Origin: Cohnella fermenti
Lineage (GTDB): Bacteria; Bacillota; Bacilli; Paenibacillales; Paenibacillaceae
Length of the DNA stretch: 64,000 nt
NCBI RefSeq assembly: GCF_004801405.1
Contig: NZ_SSOB01000022.1
Span: 62,001 to 126,000, forward strand
Direction of reading: 5' to 3'
The notes below the pieces were generated by a model. The model had not been told where the DNA came from. It did not search any database and saw nothing but the letters and a program-made list of their open reading frames with translations. A program made the translations under genes and the position numbers. Positions within the stretch are counted from its first letter, which is position 1. Each line of letters opens with the position of its first letter. Below are positions 8,949-17,378 of the stretch, one piece after another.

Positions 8949-9836
8949 CTACTCCTTCAAGGAGCCGACCATCGCGCCCTTGACGAAGTACTTCTGCAGG
9001 AACGGATAGACGAGCAGGATCGGCAGCGTCGCCACCATCATCGTCGCCATCTGGATCGACTTGACCGTGACCGAATTCTGGATTGCGCTCTGGGCGTAGG
9101 TGCTCAGGTTCGCGATCATCGTCGACGTCGTCCCCGCGTTGACGATCTGCACAAGCAGCGTCTGGAGCGGAATAAGGCTCTGGCTGCTGATGAACACCGC
9201 CGGAGTGAACCAGTCGTTCCACAGCGTCACCGCCGTGAACAGCCCCAGCGTCGCCATGACCGGTCCCGAGATCGGCATCACAATCCGGAAGAAGACGCCG
9301 AAGTTCGAGCACCCGTCGATGCGGGCCGATTCTTCCAGTCCCTCGGGCAGCTCCTGGAAGAACGTTCGGAAAATAATCATGTTATAGACGTTCACCATAC
9401 CGTGAAGAAGAAGGAAAGCGAACGTGTTGTACAGGTGCAGTTGGTAGACGAGAATAAAGTAGGGAATCAACCCTCCGCTGAAGTACATGGTGACGACGCA
9501 GAGGATCATGTAGCCTTTTCTGAAGACGATGCCCTTCTTGGACAGGCCGTACGCGAACAGCGACGTGAAGAGCATCGCGACGAACGTGCCGAGAACGGTA
9601 CGGGCTATCGTGACTAGATAAGCGTTATAGATGTTCTTCTCCTGGAACACGATCCCGTAATTCTCCAGCGTGAACTTCCGCGGCCAGAACGTAATTCCCC
9701 CCGTCGAAGTGTCGCTGCCCACGTTGAAGGAGATGGCGAGCGAGTTCCAGAACGGATAGAACGTAACGAAGGCAAGCAGGGCGAGCAGGACGTAGATGAC
9801 GGCTTGCAACGCCTTGTCGGATCGGGTGAGTCTCAT
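8949..9836 (-). CDS. Carbohydrate ABC transporter permease (LplC/YtcP type)
   Basis: Inner-membrane permease of 295 residues with six hydrophobic segments, the normal size for the MalG-like class. The cytoplasmic EAA loop reads EESARIDGCSNFGVFF, the contact point for the ATPase. The N-terminus (LTRSDKALQAVIYVLLALL) fits LplC/YtcP proteins. The ATG at 9836 lies 29 bases after the stop of the other permease; a weak GAAGGA lies upstream. It works with the LplB-type permease and the lipoprotein encoded downstream. The family is clear, but the transported sugar is unknown. Confidence 0.9.
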   Translation of the reverse strand: MRLTRSDKALQAVIYVLLALLAFVTFYPFWNSLAISFNVGSDTSTGGITFWPRKFTLENYGIVFQEKNIYNAYLVTIARTVLGTFVAMLFTSLFAYGLSKKGIVFRKGYMILCVVTMYFSGGLIPYFILVYQLHLYNTFAFLLLHGMVNVYNMIIFRTFFQELPEGLEESARIDGCSNFGVFFRIVMPISGPVMATLGLFTAVTLWNDWFTPAVFISSQSLIPLQTLLVQIVNAGTTSTMIANLSTYAQSAIQNSVTVKSIQMATMMVATLPILLVYPFLQKYFVKGAMVGSLKE

Positions 9837-9865
9837 CGCATCGCTTCCATTCCTTCAAGTTGTCG

Positions 9866-10849
9866 TTACCATAAGCTCGCCTTGCCGAGCCTTCGGGCGA
9901 TCGAGTTGGCGATGAACAGCAGCAGCACGCTCAGCACCGACTTGAACAATCCGGCCGCCGTCGCATAGGAGAATCGCTGGTTGATGATCCCCATCTGGTA
10001 GACGTATGTGTCGATGACTTCCGCGTAAGGCATCACGATGCCGTTGCTGAGGTTCTTCGTCATGAGCAGGATGTCCTCGAACCCCGCGTTCAGCGTGTTG
10101 CCGACGCCGAGGATAAGGAAGATGATAATGACGGGCGAGATGCTCGGAAGCGTAATGAGGAAAATCTGCTTAAACCGGCTGGCTCCGTCGAGGGAAGCCG
10201 CCTCGTACAGCGCCGGGTCGATGCCTGCGATGGCTGCCAGGTAGACGATCGAGCCGAAGCCGATCTCCTTCCAGACGTTAACCGAGACAAGAATGCCCCA
10301 GAAGTATTCCGGGATCGACAGCCAATTGATCGGCTCCCGGATCAGGTTGAACTGCAGCAGCACCTCGTTCACCGGACCGTTGTCGACCGCGAGCATCGAG
10401 AACACGAGACCGGAGACGACAACCCACGAGATGAAGTGGGGGATGTACGTGATCGTCTGCACAATCCGTTTGAACGCCATCAGCCGTATCTCGTTCAGCA
10501 TAAGCGCCAGCAGAATCGGGGCCGGGAAGCCGATCGCCAGCTTCAGCAGGCTGATGCAGATCGTATTGCGCATAATGTTCCAGAACTCCGGCGACTCGAA
10601 GAAAATCCGGAAGTGTTCGAACCCGACCCATGGGCTGGCGCCGAAGCCGGTGAACAGGTTGTACTCCTTGAAGGCGATCAGCACGCCCCACATCGGGATG
10701 TAGCTGAAGACGCCAAGGAACGCCAGCGAGGGCAGAATCATCAATTGGTAGTCCCATTGCCGAACGAATCGCCGCCACGTTCCCGCTTCCCCCGGAGACG
10801 AACGGGGTCCTTCGGTGCCGGCTGTCCGGGCGGATAAGCCGCTTCTCAT
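9866..10849 (-). CDS. Carbohydrate ABC transporter permease (LplB type)
   Basis: Inner-membrane permease of 327 residues, MalF-like class, with six hydrophobic segments starting at LMILPSLAFLGVFSYIPMWG. The EAA loop reads EAASLDGASRFKQIFLITLP. The ATG at 10849 is chosen because GAGAGGG lies five bases upstream; an earlier in-frame codon would add 22 basic residues without a ribosome site. It is the first gene of the importer operon (this permease, the LplC-type permease, the lipoprotein). No clear catabolite-repression site was found in front of it. The YesM/YesN pair to the left is the likely regulator, by analogy with other Paenibacillaceae. Confidence 0.9.
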   Translation of the reverse strand: MRSGLSARTAGTEGPRSSPGEAGTWRRFVRQWDYQLMILPSLAFLGVFSYIPMWGVLIAFKEYNLFTGFGASPWVGFEHFRIFFESPEFWNIMRNTICISLLKLAIGFPAPILLALMLNEIRLMAFKRIVQTITYIPHFISWVVVSGLVFSMLAVDNGPVNEVLLQFNLIREPINWLSIPEYFWGILVSVNVWKEIGFGSIVYLAAIAGIDPALYEAASLDGASRFKQIFLITLPSISPVIIIFLILGVGNTLNAGFEDILLMTKNLSNGIVMPYAEVIDTYVYQMGIINQRFSYATAAGLFKSVLSVLLLFIANSIARRLGKASLW

Positions 10850-10978
10850 GCCATCCCTCTCTTCAACGTTGTGGTACCTTAATGCTACGGGATGCGGCCG
10901 GCGATATCTACGCAACGGATCAACGATTGTTTGACTTAATCAATGATGTTGTTTGACGAGGCTGTTTGCGGAGTTTGT

Positions 10979-11087
10979 TTGGTGAGATTGCTTGGTGAGG
11001 TTGCTTGGTGAGGTTGCTTGGTGAGGTTGCTTGGTGAGGTTGCTTGGTGAGGTTGCTTGGTGAGGTTGTTTGGTGACCGTTGCGATT
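10979..11087. repeat. 13-bp minisatellite, about eight copies
   Basis: The unit GGTGAGGTTGCTT is repeated head to tail with few changes. The array lies upstream of the importer operon and directly abuts a four-palindrome element. A period of 13 is one quarter of the 52-bp step that recurs elsewhere in this window, possibly by chance. Confidence 0.8.
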
Positions 11088-11270
11088 TTATGTGGTTTTT
11101 CGCATTCATCGGCGGGGATGGAGGGGGAATCGCGGCGTTTTATGTGGTTTTTCGCATACATCCGGCAGTTCGGGCCGGATTTTTCTCTATGAATGTGGTT
11201 TTTCGCATATAATCGTGCAAAGTGCCCGTTATCGAGCCGCGCGAATGTGAAATTCCACATATATTCCTCG
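11086..11270 (+). repeat. Four-palindrome intergenic element, copy 2
   Basis: Palindrome centres are at about 11097.5, 11149.5, 11200.5 and 11252.5 (steps 52, 51, 52). Between units 2 and 3 lies TCCGGC-N7-GCCGGA, a further 6-bp stem. The order and the sequence between units match copy 1. It lies between divergent genes: the importer on the left and the beta-lactamase on the right. Confidence 0.85.
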
Positions 11271-11314
11271 CAGTTGGCGGCATCGGTCGGGTACCGTTGT
11301 CCAAAGAAAATAAA

Positions 11315-11393
11315 GTTTGGACTGAAAAATTAAGTTGTAGACTCGGAAAATAAAGATGTAGACTGAGAAAAAAAGTATTAGACTCACGCGCCG
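11315..11393 (+). promoter_or_regulatory. Four GACT direct repeats at 20-21 bp upstream of bla
   Basis: The words GGACTGAAAA, AGACTCGGAAAA, AGACTGAGAAAA and AGACTCAC begin about 20, 21 and 20 bp apart (GACT at 11320, 11340, 11361, 11381), close to two helical turns. They lie in an AT-rich island about 200 bp upstream of the beta-lactamase start. An inverted repeat ATTGG-N7-CCAAT follows at about 11424-11442. A regulator site is possible. No BlaI-type operator was recognised. Confidence 0.35.
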
Positions 11394-11576
11394 GCGTTGA
11401 ACGGGCAGGATAACATAAACCAAATATTGGTTAAATTCCAATACTGAAGTGATAGATACACACATAAGGTGAGCGAACAGAATCGGTGGACCAGACTAGA
11501 GACACGAGATAGTCGTCTTCACTTGAAAGAGATCTTTTCAGTTATCCATAATGATTTTCGAAAAGAGGGTTAAATA

Positions 11577-12506
11577 TTGAGTAAATCATATAATACTATA
11601 TTCGGCGCATATAAATTTAAAATTGCTCCATTTATGTTCATGTTAGCACTCATCCCGCTCACCGGTTGCACGAAGGTCGCCGCCCCCCCTCCGACCGGAA
11701 TGACGCCCCAGACAGCACCGACAGTTGCGATTGACCGAGATTTTGTTCAACTCGAAAGCAAGTTTAGCGCTCATCTCGGTGTCTATGCTATTGATACCGG
11801 TACGAAACGAATAGTCGCCTATCGACCTGATGAACGTTTCGCATACGCATCTACCTTTAAGGCTCTTGCCGTAGGCGCAGTACTGCAGCAAAACTCGATT
11901 GACGAACTCGACAAAATGATCACCTACACAGACAAAGACTTGGTCAACTATTCGCCCATTACAGAGAAACACGTTCATGCTGGGATGACCCTTAGGGAAC
12001 TCAGTGAGGCTGCTATCTGTTACAGCGACAATACTGCGGGGAACCTCTTATTAAAAGAACTGGGAGGCCCTAATGGTTTCAGATCAGCATTGATGAATAT
12101 CGGTGATAGCGTAACCAACCCTGAACGCTTCGAGACGGATCTGAACGAAGCCATCCCGGGAGACATTCGTGACACTAGCACACCGAGAGCACTTGCCACC
12201 AGCCTTCAGGCTTTCACTTTAGGTGGCGTGCTCCCGACCGATAAGCGTACGATCCTCACGGATTGGCTAAAGGGGAACATCACTGGAGACAACCTGATCC
12301 GTGCGGGCGTGCCTGAAGGCTGGAAAGTCGGGGATAAGACCGGAGCCGGAGGCTATGGAACGCGAAACGACATTGCCGTCGTTTGGCCGCCGAATAGAGA
12401 TCCCATCGTTATCGCTATTCTATCCAGCCGCAATACGCAAAATGCGGCTTATGACGATGCGCTTATCGCGCAGGCTACCAAGGTGGCACTTGATGTTCTG
12501 AAGTAA
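11577..12506 (+). CDS. penP: Class A beta-lactamase (lipoprotein)
   Basis: Serine beta-lactamase that hydrolyses penicillin-type antibiotics outside the membrane; 309 residues. The N-terminus has a signal peptide ending in the lipobox LTGC (Cys31), so it is probably membrane-anchored like Bacillus PenP. Catalytic motifs are complete: STFK (92-95), SDN (150-152), Glu186 in FETDLN (the general base) and KTG (254-256). The stretch around VTNPERFE and the block RAGVPEGWKVGDKTGAGGYG are close to Bacillus licheniformis-type enzymes. The start is TTG with AAAAGAGGG upstream. It is visibly richer in A and T than its neighbours, a hint of transfer. No blaR or blaI gene is adjacent. Confidence 0.95.
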   Translation: MSKSYNTIFGAYKFKIAPFMFMLALIPLTGCTKVAAPPPTGMTPQTAPTVAIDRDFVQLESKFSAHLGVYAIDTGTKRIVAYRPDERFAYASTFKALAVGAVLQQNSIDELDKMITYTDKDLVNYSPITEKHVHAGMTLRELSEAAICYSDNTAGNLLLKELGGPNGFRSALMNIGDSVTNPERFETDLNEAIPGDIRDTSTPRALATSLQAFTLGGVLPTDKRTILTDWLKGNITGDNLIRAGVPEGWKVGDKTGAGGYGTRNDIAVVWPPNRDPIVIAILSSRNTQNAAYDDALIAQATKVALDVLK

Positions 12507-12689
12507 ATCATAAGCAGACCACATCTCGCTATACATTGAATAGACAAATTATCCAGTTTGCAGATACAAGGTTTTGAAAGAGCGCATATAGGCAACTCCC
12601 TCAGTACGTAAGTTCAAAGACAACAGCGGCAGTCTAAGACTTCATTTTCGTTAAACAACCGTCGCATCGCCGCTGTCACCAATCAAACG

Positions 12690-12741
12690 GCCGGCCCCCC
12701 GCCGATCCGTCGTGGGATCGAGCAGAGAGCCGGCCGGCTAT
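12690..12741 (-). terminator. Probable terminator after the SLH protein gene
   Basis: Arms GCCGGCC and GGCCGGC enclose an inner GATCC/GGATC stem. On the minus strand the hairpin is followed by GTTTGATT, a weak T-rich end. The 269-bp gap to the beta-lactamase stop holds no other gene. Confidence 0.5.
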
Positions 12742-12775
12742 ATAGGCATCAGGCCAAAACTAGCCAAACTGGCAA

Positions 12776-14026
12776 TTACGCTTGGATCGCAATCGCAGTC
12801 ACGACTCCGTTCACGAGCGTCAGGCTGACGACCTTGTTCGGGGAGATCGTGCCGTCGCCTCCGGCGATCTTCACGTCCGCAGAGACATTGTAGGTGACGT
12901 TGGAGCTCACTCCATTCACCGTCTTCACGAGAGTCAGCGTGGAGAGCTTGCCGCTGGCGTTCAGCGTGAACGAGTTCAGCGTGCCGGCATCCGCCGTTAC
13001 GACATCTTCGTGCGCGGCAGTGAGCACATCGATGAAGACGACCTTGCCTTCATACGTGCGGATGAACAGTTGATCGCCCGCCTTCAGCGCGGAAGCGGCC
13101 ACCTTCGTATTCTCGCGGAAAATAAACACGTCGCTGGCAAGGGTGAGAGCAGCCGTCGTGCCGTCGGCCTTCTTCACCGTAAGCGCGGAACCGGACAGGC
13201 TGACGATCGTGCCGCTGATCGCTTGCGCGCTCTGCTCCTCCGGCAACTGCTCGTCCGCGCGGTCGAGCAGTGCGGCCAGCTCGGCGCGGGTGACGGACTT
13301 GTTCGGCTTAAACGTATTGTCCGAATAGCCGGTGATAAGTCCCTTCTCCACCGCGACCGCGACATAGCCGACGGAGCCGGCCGGGATGTCCTTCGCGTCC
13401 TTGAACGTCAGCGTCGTTCCCATCTTCGCCTTCGCTTCGTCTTCAAGGCCGAGCGCCTTGACGAGCAGAATCGCCGACCACAGGCGATCCGCCGCCTTCT
13501 CCGGCTGCAGCGCCGTCGTCGATTCGTCGAACAGATCGTTCTTCAGTGCGACCGCGAGATAGCCGACCGCCCAGGAGTACTTCTTCTCGATCTTGTCGGC
13601 ATCCGTGAAGTTCAGCTCCGCCTTCATGTTCGCTTCCGATTCCGCCTCTTCCTTCAGGCCGAGCAGTCGAACCGCCGCGACGATCGCTTCCACGCGGGTT
13701 ATCGTATTGCCCGGCTTGAAGCTCCCGTCTTCATAGCCGTTGAACACCTGCTTGGAGGCGAGACGGATGATGTGGGAATAGGCCCACTTCATGTCGTTCT
13801 CCGACACGTCCCGGAAGTTGAGGTTGAATTGAACCTTCGATTTGTAACCGCTATTATTCGAATTCGAGCTCTGGCTCTGGTTCTTATTCTGGTTCTTGTC
13901 GTTCCCGTGTGCGAAGGCCCCCGTTGCGCCGCCAACCAGCATCGCGACAGTCAGCGTGCCGACGATCCCTCTTCTCAGGATTGGGCTCGATACGACATCT
14001 CTCTTATTCTCGTTTACTCGCTTCAT
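12776..14026 (-). CDS. S-layer homology (SLH) domain surface protein
   Basis: Exported cell-surface protein of 416 residues. A signal peptide ends near AFA (residue 39). A short Asn/Gln/Ser-rich spacer follows, then three SLH modules at about 70-120, 138-195 and 206-256. The first and third show the typical GYEDGSFKPGNTITRVEA and GYSDNTFKPNKSVTRAEL; the second is divergent. SLH triplets bind pyruvylated secondary cell-wall polymer. The C-terminal 150 residues are beta-rich (ISGTIVSLSGSALTV and similar), with no catalytic motif I recognise. The start ATG has GAGGGAG about 11 bases upstream. The frame stays open far upstream, but that part is the antisense of the helicase tail. The gene looks monocistronic, with hairpins on both sides. 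Confidence 0.9.
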   Translation of the reverse strand: MKRVNENKRDVVSSPILRRGIVGTLTVAMLVGGATGAFAHGNDKNQNKNQSQSSNSNNSGYKSKVQFNLNFRDVSENDMKWAYSHIIRLASKQVFNGYEDGSFKPGNTITRVEAIVAAVRLLGLKEEAESEANMKAELNFTDADKIEKKYSWAVGYLAVALKNDLFDESTTALQPEKAADRLWSAILLVKALGLEDEAKAKMGTTLTFKDAKDIPAGSVGYVAVAVEKGLITGYSDNTFKPNKSVTRAELAALLDRADEQLPEEQSAQAISGTIVSLSGSALTVKKADGTTAALTLASDVFIFRENTKVAASALKAGDQLFIRTYEGKVVFIDVLTAAHEDVVTADAGTLNSFTLNASGKLSTLTLVKTVNGVSSNVTYNVSADVKIAGGDGTISPNKVVSLTLVNGVVTAIAIQA

Positions 14027-14171
14027 AGTGCAACACACTCCCTCATCTGATATATAGGGGCGCCCAACTTGTCCAGCCACCTTGGACTCGTTCTCGCCCT
14101 TGCCCTGATAACGTTCGGGGCTTCTTCGGGAAGTCGTAGGGTCCACTTGGCAAAATAAACCGATAGTCGCA

Positions 14172-14219
14172 CAAAAAAAGACCTTATCTCCACAATAACG
14201 CTGGGAAATAAGGTCTTTA
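14172..14219 (-). terminator. Terminator of the helicase gene
   Basis: AAAGACCTTAT and ATAAGGTCTTT form a perfect 11-bp stem. On the minus strand it is followed by seven or more T residues. It lies just past the helicase stop at 14236 and separates it from the SLH gene. Confidence 0.85.
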
Positions 14220-14235
14220 GTCCCGATACGAGCAA

Positions 14236-15846
14236 TTACGAAGGATCGACCGGATTCGAGGCGTTGCGTTTCTCCTTCAGCCAACGGGGAGCCCCCTTGT
14301 TCTTGCTGTCCTTCTTGCGATCCGCCTTGGCCTTCGCCTTCGTCTGCGTCTGCGGCTTGGCAGCAAGGTCCGGCTTGGCCTGGGATGCAGGCTTGGCTTC
14401 CTTCATCGGCCTCGCTTGCCCCCCAGGCTTCGCTTGAGGAGCCGCCGCCTTCGCCTCCGGAACGGGCTTGGCCGGCGGAGCGGACTTCTTCCCGGGAGTA
14501 GACTTGGCCTGCGATGCAGACTTCGCCTGAGTCGCAGACTTGGCTTGCGAAGCGGCCTTCGCCCGAGGCTCCTCCTTCGCTGCGGCAGCGCGCCCACCCG
14601 AGCGTTTCTTGCCCGCGGCAAGCAGCTTGCCCTCCCGCAGCCGCAGCTCCTCGAAGGCAATGCCGAGCTGCTTGCCGAGCTTCGTTGCGATGAACGTCTC
14701 CTGCGGCGTCATAAGCATAATCGATTGGCCGGTCTTGCCCATCCGGCCCGTTCGGCCCGCCCGGTGCACGTAGTGCTCCGCGTCGAGCGCCGGCTCGTAT
14801 TGGATGACAAGCGGCAGCCCCGGCACATCGATGCCGCGGGCGGCAACGTCCGAAGCGATAAGCAGCTTCGTCTTCCCTTCGCGGAACTTGCGCATCACCT
14901 CGCCCCGCTCCTTGCCCGGCGTGTCCCCGTACAAGGCATCGACGGAGAAGCCCTCGTAGCGCAGCTTGCTCAGCAGCTCCCCGATCCGTTCGATATCGTT
15001 CACGAAGATCAGCGCGCCGGACGGCTTCAGGTTCCGCGCAATCCGGCGGATGAGATCGACCTTCTCGCGCTTCTCGCCGACCATGAAGCCGTGCTTGATG
15101 GAGCCCGGAAGTCCGTGCTCCGCCTCGCCTTCGGCCGCTCCCGTCTCCACCGGCCCGCGCAGCCAACGGCTCTCCGCTTCCTTCATCGCGTCCGTGCGGG
15201 TCGCCGAGACGAACACGATCTGCCGCTCGCGGTCGATTCCCCGCAGCAGCGACTCGACGTCGCCCTTGCCGCCGAGGGAGAAGATCCGGTCCGTCTCGTC
15301 GACGACCGCCATTCTCACCTGATGCAGCGGGAGCTTGCGCAAGGACGCCACCTCGCGCACCCGTCCCGGCGTGCCGACGACAAGCTGCGGCTTCGTCTTC
15401 ATCCGGTCGAGCTGGCGCGACAAGGCGGCCCCGCCGATGAGCGCGACCGTGCGAATGCCGAGCGCTCCGCCGTACGTCTCCGCGACGCGGACGATCTGCA
15501 TCGCGAGCTCCTGCGTCGGAGCCAGCACGATCGCCTGCGTCTCCTTCTTCGCCGCATCGATTCTCTGCAGGAGAGGCAGCAAGTACGCAAGCGTCTTGCC
15601 CGAGCCGGTCGGCGAACGCAGAATGCCGTCGCGTCCCTCCAGCAGCGCAGGAATCGCTCCCGCTTGCACGGAAGTCGGCGCCCCGATCCCCTCTTCCTTT
15701 AATTTAAGGACGAGCCGCTCGTCCAATCCGAGCGCCGCGAACGCGGCCTCGATCGCCTCATTCGTTTTGTTCGCCTTGTTCGCTTCGTTCGTTTCGTTCG
15801 CCTTGTTCGCTTCGTTCGCCTCAATTGCTTCGTTCGTTTCGTTCAT
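14236..15846 (-). CDS. DEAD-box family RNA helicase with repetitive ends
   Basis: ATP-dependent RNA helicase of 536 residues. Core motifs in order are Q-type PTSVQAGAIP, Walker A SPTGSGKT (78-85), PTQELA, TPGR, motif II VVDETD (DETD instead of DEAD), SAT, ARGIDVPG and HRAGRTGRMG. A DETD box occurs in some Bacillus helicases such as YfmL, which I recall as acting in ribosome assembly. The first 35 residues are reiterated Asn-Glu-Ala-Asn and the last 120 are Lys/Ala/Gln/Ser repeats (AKSASQAKS), a basic tail suited to RNA binding. The ATG at 15846 has AAGGGAG upstream. A strong terminator follows. The exact subfamily is uncertain. Confidence 0.88.
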   Translation of the reverse strand: MNETNEAIEANEANKANETNEANKANKTNEAIEAAFAALGLDERLVLKLKEEGIGAPTSVQAGAIPALLEGRDGILRSPTGSGKTLAYLLPLLQRIDAAKKETQAIVLAPTQELAMQIVRVAETYGGALGIRTVALIGGAALSRQLDRMKTKPQLVVGTPGRVREVASLRKLPLHQVRMAVVDETDRIFSLGGKGDVESLLRGIDRERQIVFVSATRTDAMKEAESRWLRGPVETGAAEGEAEHGLPGSIKHGFMVGEKREKVDLIRRIARNLKPSGALIFVNDIERIGELLSKLRYEGFSVDALYGDTPGKERGEVMRKFREGKTKLLIASDVAARGIDVPGLPLVIQYEPALDAEHYVHRAGRTGRMGKTGQSIMLMTPQETFIATKLGKQLGIAFEELRLREGKLLAAGKKRSGGRAAAAKEEPRAKAASQAKSATQAKSASQAKSTPGKKSAPPAKPVPEAKAAAPQAKPGGQARPMKEAKPASQAKPDLAAKPQTQTKAKAKADRKKDSKNKGAPRWLKEKRNASNPVDPS

Positions 15847-15886
15847 CTATACGAACTCCCTTCGTATCGGAGCGTGTTCCGTCCCG

Positions 15887-16669
15887 TCACTTCTTATTCA
15901 GAATGCCCGATAACAGCTTGTCCGTCAACTTCGGGAACAACTGGAACAGCTTCGCCCCGAAGCCGCTGATGAAGGGCATGTCCTTCTCTTGCGTGCCCCG
16001 TTCGATGACCTTCGCGATGGCGCGCGCCACTTGCTCCGGCTTCAGCATGAAGCTGCCGAGGTTGCGCACATACGTCCCTTCGGGATCGGCCCGGTCGAAG
16101 AACGGCGTGTCGATCGGTCCCGGATTCACCGCGGAGACACGGATTCCGGTCCCCTTGCAATCCTGGCGGAGCGCGTTCGTGAAGCCGAGCAGCGCGTGCT
16201 TCGAGGCGGCGTATGCCGTGGACTTCGCCGTCGCCAGCTTGCCCGCGATCGACACCACGTTCACAATGTGGCCGCTTCCCGCTTCCTTCATATAAGGGAA
16301 CGCCGCCAGGCAGCAGCGGACCGCGCCCAAGTAATTGACGTCCATCATCTCGCGGAACTGCGCAAGCTTCGCGTTGTCGAAAGCGACGAACTCGCCGAAG
16401 CCGGCGTTATTGACGAGCACGTCGATGCGCCCATGCGTCCGATAGACGCCGCGGATCGCCGCCTCCGTCGATTGCTCGTCCGTCACATCGAGCGCCGCAA
16501 CGTCATGCTTGCCCGGAAGCGACGCCGCCACCCGGTTCAGCTTCTCAAGCGACCTCGCCGCCAGCACGACGACGGCCCCCTTCTCGGCCAGAACCCGTGC
16601 CGTCGCCTCTCCCACGCCGCTGGAGGCTCCGGTGAGAACGACGACTTTGCCCGCGATGGAGCTCTTCAT
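15887..16669 (-). CDS. Short-chain dehydrogenase/reductase (SDR)
   Basis: Classical SDR oxidoreductase of 260 residues that would use NAD(P)(H) on an unknown substrate. The cofactor motif TGASSGVG is at residues 13-20, NNAG at 87-90, and the catalytic Ser140, Tyr153 and Lys157 are in place (YAASK). Ala-Ala-Arg-Ser after the second strand suggests an NADP preference, which is inference. The C-terminus carries a hydrophobic stretch (ISGFGAKLFQLFPKLTDKLLS), as in DltE/YqjQ-type enzymes. The ATG at 16669 is preceded by a GGAGGGG-like site. It lies 40 bases upstream of the helicase start on the same strand and might be cotranscribed with it. Confidence 0.88.
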   Translation of the reverse strand: MKSSIAGKVVVLTGASSGVGEATARVLAEKGAVVVLAARSLEKLNRVAASLPGKHDVAALDVTDEQSTEAAIRGVYRTHGRIDVLVNNAGFGEFVAFDNAKLAQFREMMDVNYLGAVRCCLAAFPYMKEAGSGHIVNVVSIAGKLATAKSTAYAASKHALLGFTNALRQDCKGTGIRVSAVNPGPIDTPFFDRADPEGTYVRNLGSFMLKPEQVARAIAKVIERGTQEKDMPFISGFGAKLFQLFPKLTDKLLSGILNKK

Positions 16670-16694
16670 GGACCGGTCCCCTCCTCATTCCAAA

Positions 16695-16717
16695 CAAAAA
16701 GCCCCGTAAGGGGCTTT
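16695..16717 (-). terminator. Terminator after cheX
   Basis: AAAGCCCC-GTAA-GGGGCTTT is a perfect 8-bp stem with a tetraloop. The minus strand continues with five T residues. It lies between the cheX stop and the SDR start. Confidence 0.85.
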
Positions 16718-16750
16718 ATCTCCGCTCAAACTATGCGACTAATCTATATC

Positions 16751-17209
16751 TTAAGCGATCATGACCTGAATCTCAAGCTCTCCGATTCCGTCCATAATGA
16801 GCGGAACCGCTAATGCCCTGCCCGATGCGAGCGAATCGAACACCGAAGAATGGACCACGCGCGGCGGCGTAATATCGACCTGAACGCCCTGGTTGTACAG
16901 CATCGTGCTCGCGTTGCCGCTGATCATGTTGCCAAGCTCGGAGATGGCGCTCTTGCCGATCTCGTCGATCTCGGTAATCGTGAACCCGCCCATCATGGCC
17001 GAGATAATCTTAAGCGCGACAGTCTCGCTCAGGCCGAAGACGATGTTGCCGCTCATCTGACCCGTCATTCCGATCTGAATCCAGACGTAATGATCGATAA
17101 ATTGAATGTCCTTTACACTAAGCTGTCCAGTGCTGGGCTTGATTTGGACCATCTGCTCGATGACATGACGCGCGGATTCAAGAAACGGGTTAATGAACTC
17201 AGCCTTCAC
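16751..17209 (-). CDS. cheX: CheX-type chemotaxis phosphatase
   Basis: Cytoplasmic protein of 152 residues that resembles CheX, a phosphatase for phospho-CheY in chemotaxis. The signature helix SAISELGNMISGNAS carries the Glu91-x-x-Asn94 pair used for dephosphorylation in the CheC/CheX/FliY group. Only one such helix is present, which fits CheX rather than CheC. The start is GTG with AAGGAGG upstream. A TATAAT-like box lies further upstream at about 17276-17281. No other chemotaxis gene is adjacent, though a chemoreceptor gene lies at 24-26 kb. A perfect palindrome AATTGTCGACAATT (17338-17351) lies between this gene and padR. Confidence 0.85.
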   Translation of the reverse strand: MKAEFINPFLESARHVIEQMVQIKPSTGQLSVKDIQFIDHYVWIQIGMTGQMSGNIVFGLSETVALKIISAMMGGFTITEIDEIGKSAISELGNMISGNASTMLYNQGVQVDITPPRVVHSSVFDSLASGRALAVPLIMDGIGELEIQVMIA

Positions 17210-17378
17210 GACTGATCGCCTCCTTGCCGTATTGGCTGCCTAATTCCGAACCATCATTTTCCTATTAAGCTCATTATACTGAATGAACGGGAACAAGTAC
17301 ACTTTTTTTTACTGTCCCAAGGGCTTTATGCATAGAAAATTGTCGACAATTGGCGCCTCATGGTACTTTATGTCTAGT

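Noticed and set aside
11271..11576. BlaI/MecI-type operator in front of the beta-lactamase
   Set aside because: No TACA-N-TGTA-type dyad is present, and no blaR or blaI gene lies nearby.
14027..15166. Long upstream extension of the SLH protein
   Set aside because: The extension is antisense to the helicase tail and crosses a perfect terminator. The signal peptide starts at the ATG at 14026.
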